Of a stretch of 64,000 nt of DNA, positions 62,513-64,000 are shown in pieces (the first letter of the stretch is position 1; each line of letters begins with the position of its first letter). The DNA is from Planctomycetota bacterium (GTDB lineage Bacteria > Planctomycetota > Planctomycetia > Isosphaerales > Isosphaeraceae). Under the pieces are notes generated by a model. It ran no database searches. It saw only the letters and a list, made by a program, of their open reading frames with translations, and was not told the DNA's origin. The stretch lies in assembly GCA_028291545.1 (NCBI GenBank), contig JAQGHR010000013.1, forward strand, positions 1 to 64,000, given 5' to 3'. A program made the translations under genes and the position numbers.

Positions 62513-63389
62513 AGACGCCATGCTGGCCGAGGCGGCCGTCGAAGGCCGAGGGACCGGCCCGATGAGCGACCACCTCCGGGAGTGCCCCGGCTGCCGCAAG
62601 CGGTTCGGCGAGCTACGGGCGCTCCTGACCGGCCTGGACCTCCTGGCATCCGCGACCGTAACCGTCGACTCGCCGACGCTCCTCGATTGCTCACGCACCC
62701 TGGGGCGGCCGACCTCGATCGGCAAGTACTTCGTCGTGGGCGTGCTCCAGGGACGCGAGGGGATGACGGCCTACCGCGGCGTCCATTCTCTGATCAAGTC
62801 CGACGAGGTCGCCATCTTCCTGGCCGACACGGCCTGGGTGATCGACGAGGAGTCGAAGGCCCGCTTCCGGTCCGCCTGCGCGTCCCTGACCCGGCTCGAG
62901 CATCCGGCGATCGCCGGGGCCGTGGACCTCGGGTCGCTGGACGGCCGCCCGTACCTGATCATCGAATACGTCAACGGCGATTCGTTCGAGCGTGTCGTCG
63001 GGGGACGAACGTTTTCCGCGTCAGAAGCGGCCGCAATCGGGGCGGAGCTGGCCCGGGCCCTGGCGACGGCCCACGCCTCGGGCGTGGTCCACGGCTCGCT
63101 CCGGCCCGATAGTCTCCGGTTCGACGAGTCGGGCCGCGTCCGGATCTCCGACTTCGGAGTCTCCCGGCTGGCCGAGACCTCGCCCGAGGCCGCGACGCCC
63201 TCGGCGGACCTCGCCGCGCTGGTCGCAATCGTCCGCGGCCTCGCGCCGGAACTGCCCGACCCGGCGGGCCGATTCCGGGATGCGGAGGGCCTGGCCCGGG
63301 CCTTCGACCGCGAGGCCCGCCCCGGGTGGCCCGGTCTCGCCGCCTCGGCCAGAGCCGTGTTGCGGCGATGGAAATCCGAGCCTCGATGA
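62490..63389 (+). CDS. Zinc-finger (anti-sigma type) protein fused to a pseudokinase
   Basis: 299 residues from the ATG at 62490, with GGAGG nine bases upstream inside the sigma gene. Residues 5-50 form a ZAS-type zinc site: His 28, Cys 32 and Cys 35 in DHLRECPGC, with Cys 6 as the possible fourth ligand. Residues of about 78-295 have a kinase fold (KYFVVGVLQGREGMTAYRG, PYLIIEYVNGDSF, VVHGSLRPDSLRF, ISDFGVSRL). Key residues are lost: the VAIK Lys is Phe 110, and HRD is HGS (201-203); only DFG is kept. It should not transfer phosphate. There is no membrane helix. It probably binds the sigma factor encoded just before it; that role is inferred from overlap and zinc site. Confidence 0.9.
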   Translation: MATTSCPEDAMLAEAAVEGRGTGPMSDHLRECPGCRKRFGELRALLTGLDLLASATVTVDSPTLLDCSRTLGRPTSIGKYFVVGVLQGREGMTAYRGVHSLIKSDEVAIFLADTAWVIDEESKARFRSACASLTRLEHPAIAGAVDLGSLDGRPYLIIEYVNGDSFERVVGGRTFSASEAAAIGAELARALATAHASGVVHGSLRPDSLRFDESGRVRISDFGVSRLAETSPEAATPSADLAALVAIVRGLAPELPDPAGRFRDAEGLARAFDREARPGWPGLAASARAVLRRWKSEPR

Positions 63390-63636
63390 GCCCAGTGGCT
63401 CTGCCCAGGAGGAGCGCCAGCCCGGACCACACTCAGCCCGGACCAGATACTCCAGCTCGCGCAATGATCCCCGTCAGGGTGTCCGCCATCTCGACTCGGT
63501 TCCCGGTGTCCCGATACGCCTGGGGATGCTCAAGATCGCGATTCAAGGTTGATCGGGCATGATGACCATCCCCCGATTTCGCCACCGCCGGATATGTCCA
63601 GGATAATCGTCCATTTATCAATCATCATCAATGCGA

Positions 63637-64000
63637 CTACCGGATCACCACCGGATCGGGCTCCGCGTACCGCGATAATTCGCGTCCTATTGCGCCGATA
63701 GAACAACGCGTGCCGAGGCGGGGCCAGGAAGTTGAATGACGCGGACGCTGGAGCGACTCGGGCATTCCGGGCGGAGGATGACATCGAGCGGGACGGCCTT
63801 CGGGCCGTTCGTACGCCATCCGGGACAGTAATCCGGGCCGCCGCGTCTCCCTCACGGCCCCGCTTCGAGCCGATGAGGTGACCCGAGCGGTCTCGCCGAG
63901 GGCATCCTCGAATCGCCCCTGTGTGGCGATCGCCTCGTCCAGCTTGCCCATCTCGGCCAGCGCGTTCCCGAGGTAGAAGTGTGCGTCGGCAAAGTCGGGC
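63637..64000 (-). pseudogene. C-terminal remnant of a TPR protein, cut by the window edge
   Basis: From the right edge, reading on the minus strand, the frame gives PDFADAHFYLGNALAEMGKL and then DEAIATQGRFEDALGETARV. These are TPR units of the kind seen at the ends of planctomycete kinase-TPR proteins. Below about 63880 the frame loses all resemblance (Arg/Pro-rich) until a stop at 63637, where the family would go on with RRGHELGSR. I infer that the 3' end has decayed. A hairpin with a TTCG loop (63793-63808) lies inside the decayed part. What lies beyond the edge decides whether the gene itself is alive. Confidence 0.5.

Noticed and set aside
1..64000. CRISPR array, integrase or attachment sites, rRNA operon
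   Set aside because: No regularly spaced repeats, no tyrosine or serine recombinase, and no rRNA-like sequence were seen.

Overview
The window comes from a high-GC planctomycete, most likely of the Isosphaeraceae type. This is inferred from gene content, not from a marker gene. Four large secreted proteins begin with an Arg-rich leader followed by an LEPR-XLL-type motif (LExRxLLSA and variants). There is a PEP-CTERM/exosortase system, a Ser/Thr kinase fused to WD40 repeats, and an ECF-like sigma factor next to a zinc-finger/kinase-like protein. All of these are planctomycete habits. No rRNA or tRNA gene was found.

Left end (0-12 kb): a broken HigA-type antitoxin gene, then two divergent, related secreted proteins with a glycosidase-like barrel (504-3536 minus, 4724-8260 plus). 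A hypothetical gene, an XRE-family regulator and a membrane acyltransferase follow. The spaces between them are long and hold a REP-like palindrome.

Centre (12.7-43 kb): an exopolysaccharide locus. On the minus strand 14 genes lie head to tail from 30879 down to 15161, many with 4-base overlaps. In transcription order they are a Wzc-like chain-length regulator/ATPase, an exosortase, a WecG/TagA/CpsF transferase, two GT2 enzymes with a serine-acetyltransferase-like protein between them, a hexapeptide acyltransferase, two GT4-type enzymes, a flippase, a methyltransferase, two more glycosyltransferases and an O-antigen-ligase-like protein. Divergent from it run a 1417-residue TPR protein and a DPM1-like transferase. 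Beyond these lie a PEP-CTERM protein (the only exosortase substrate seen here), an EpsI protein, the initiating sugar phosphotransferase and a lipoprotein glycosidase. A GT39-like protein and rfbC lie at the other end. Together they can make an undecaprenyl-linked sugar, extend it, flip it, polymerise it and anchor a protein to the surface. No Wza-type outer-membrane exporter is in the window.

Decaying stretch (43-49 kb): an IS3 transposase tail, a small CPxC-type membrane protein, an ArsR/SRPBCC pair with an alpha/beta hydrolase lipoprotein, an esterase-like gene cut off by a probable transposase remnant, and an enolase-superfamily (glucarate dehydratase-like) pseudogene with three frameshifts and an internal deletion.

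Right end (49-64 kb): two more LEPR-XLL-type surface proteins, one with a beta-helix and three Calx-beta domains; a secreted YbjN-like protein; a secreted trypsin-like protease; a kinase-WD40 protein; a sigma factor; and, overlapping it, a protein that joins an anti-sigma-type zinc finger to a catalytically dead kinase fold. The last of these is the most unusual arrangement in the window. A TPR remnant runs off the right edge.
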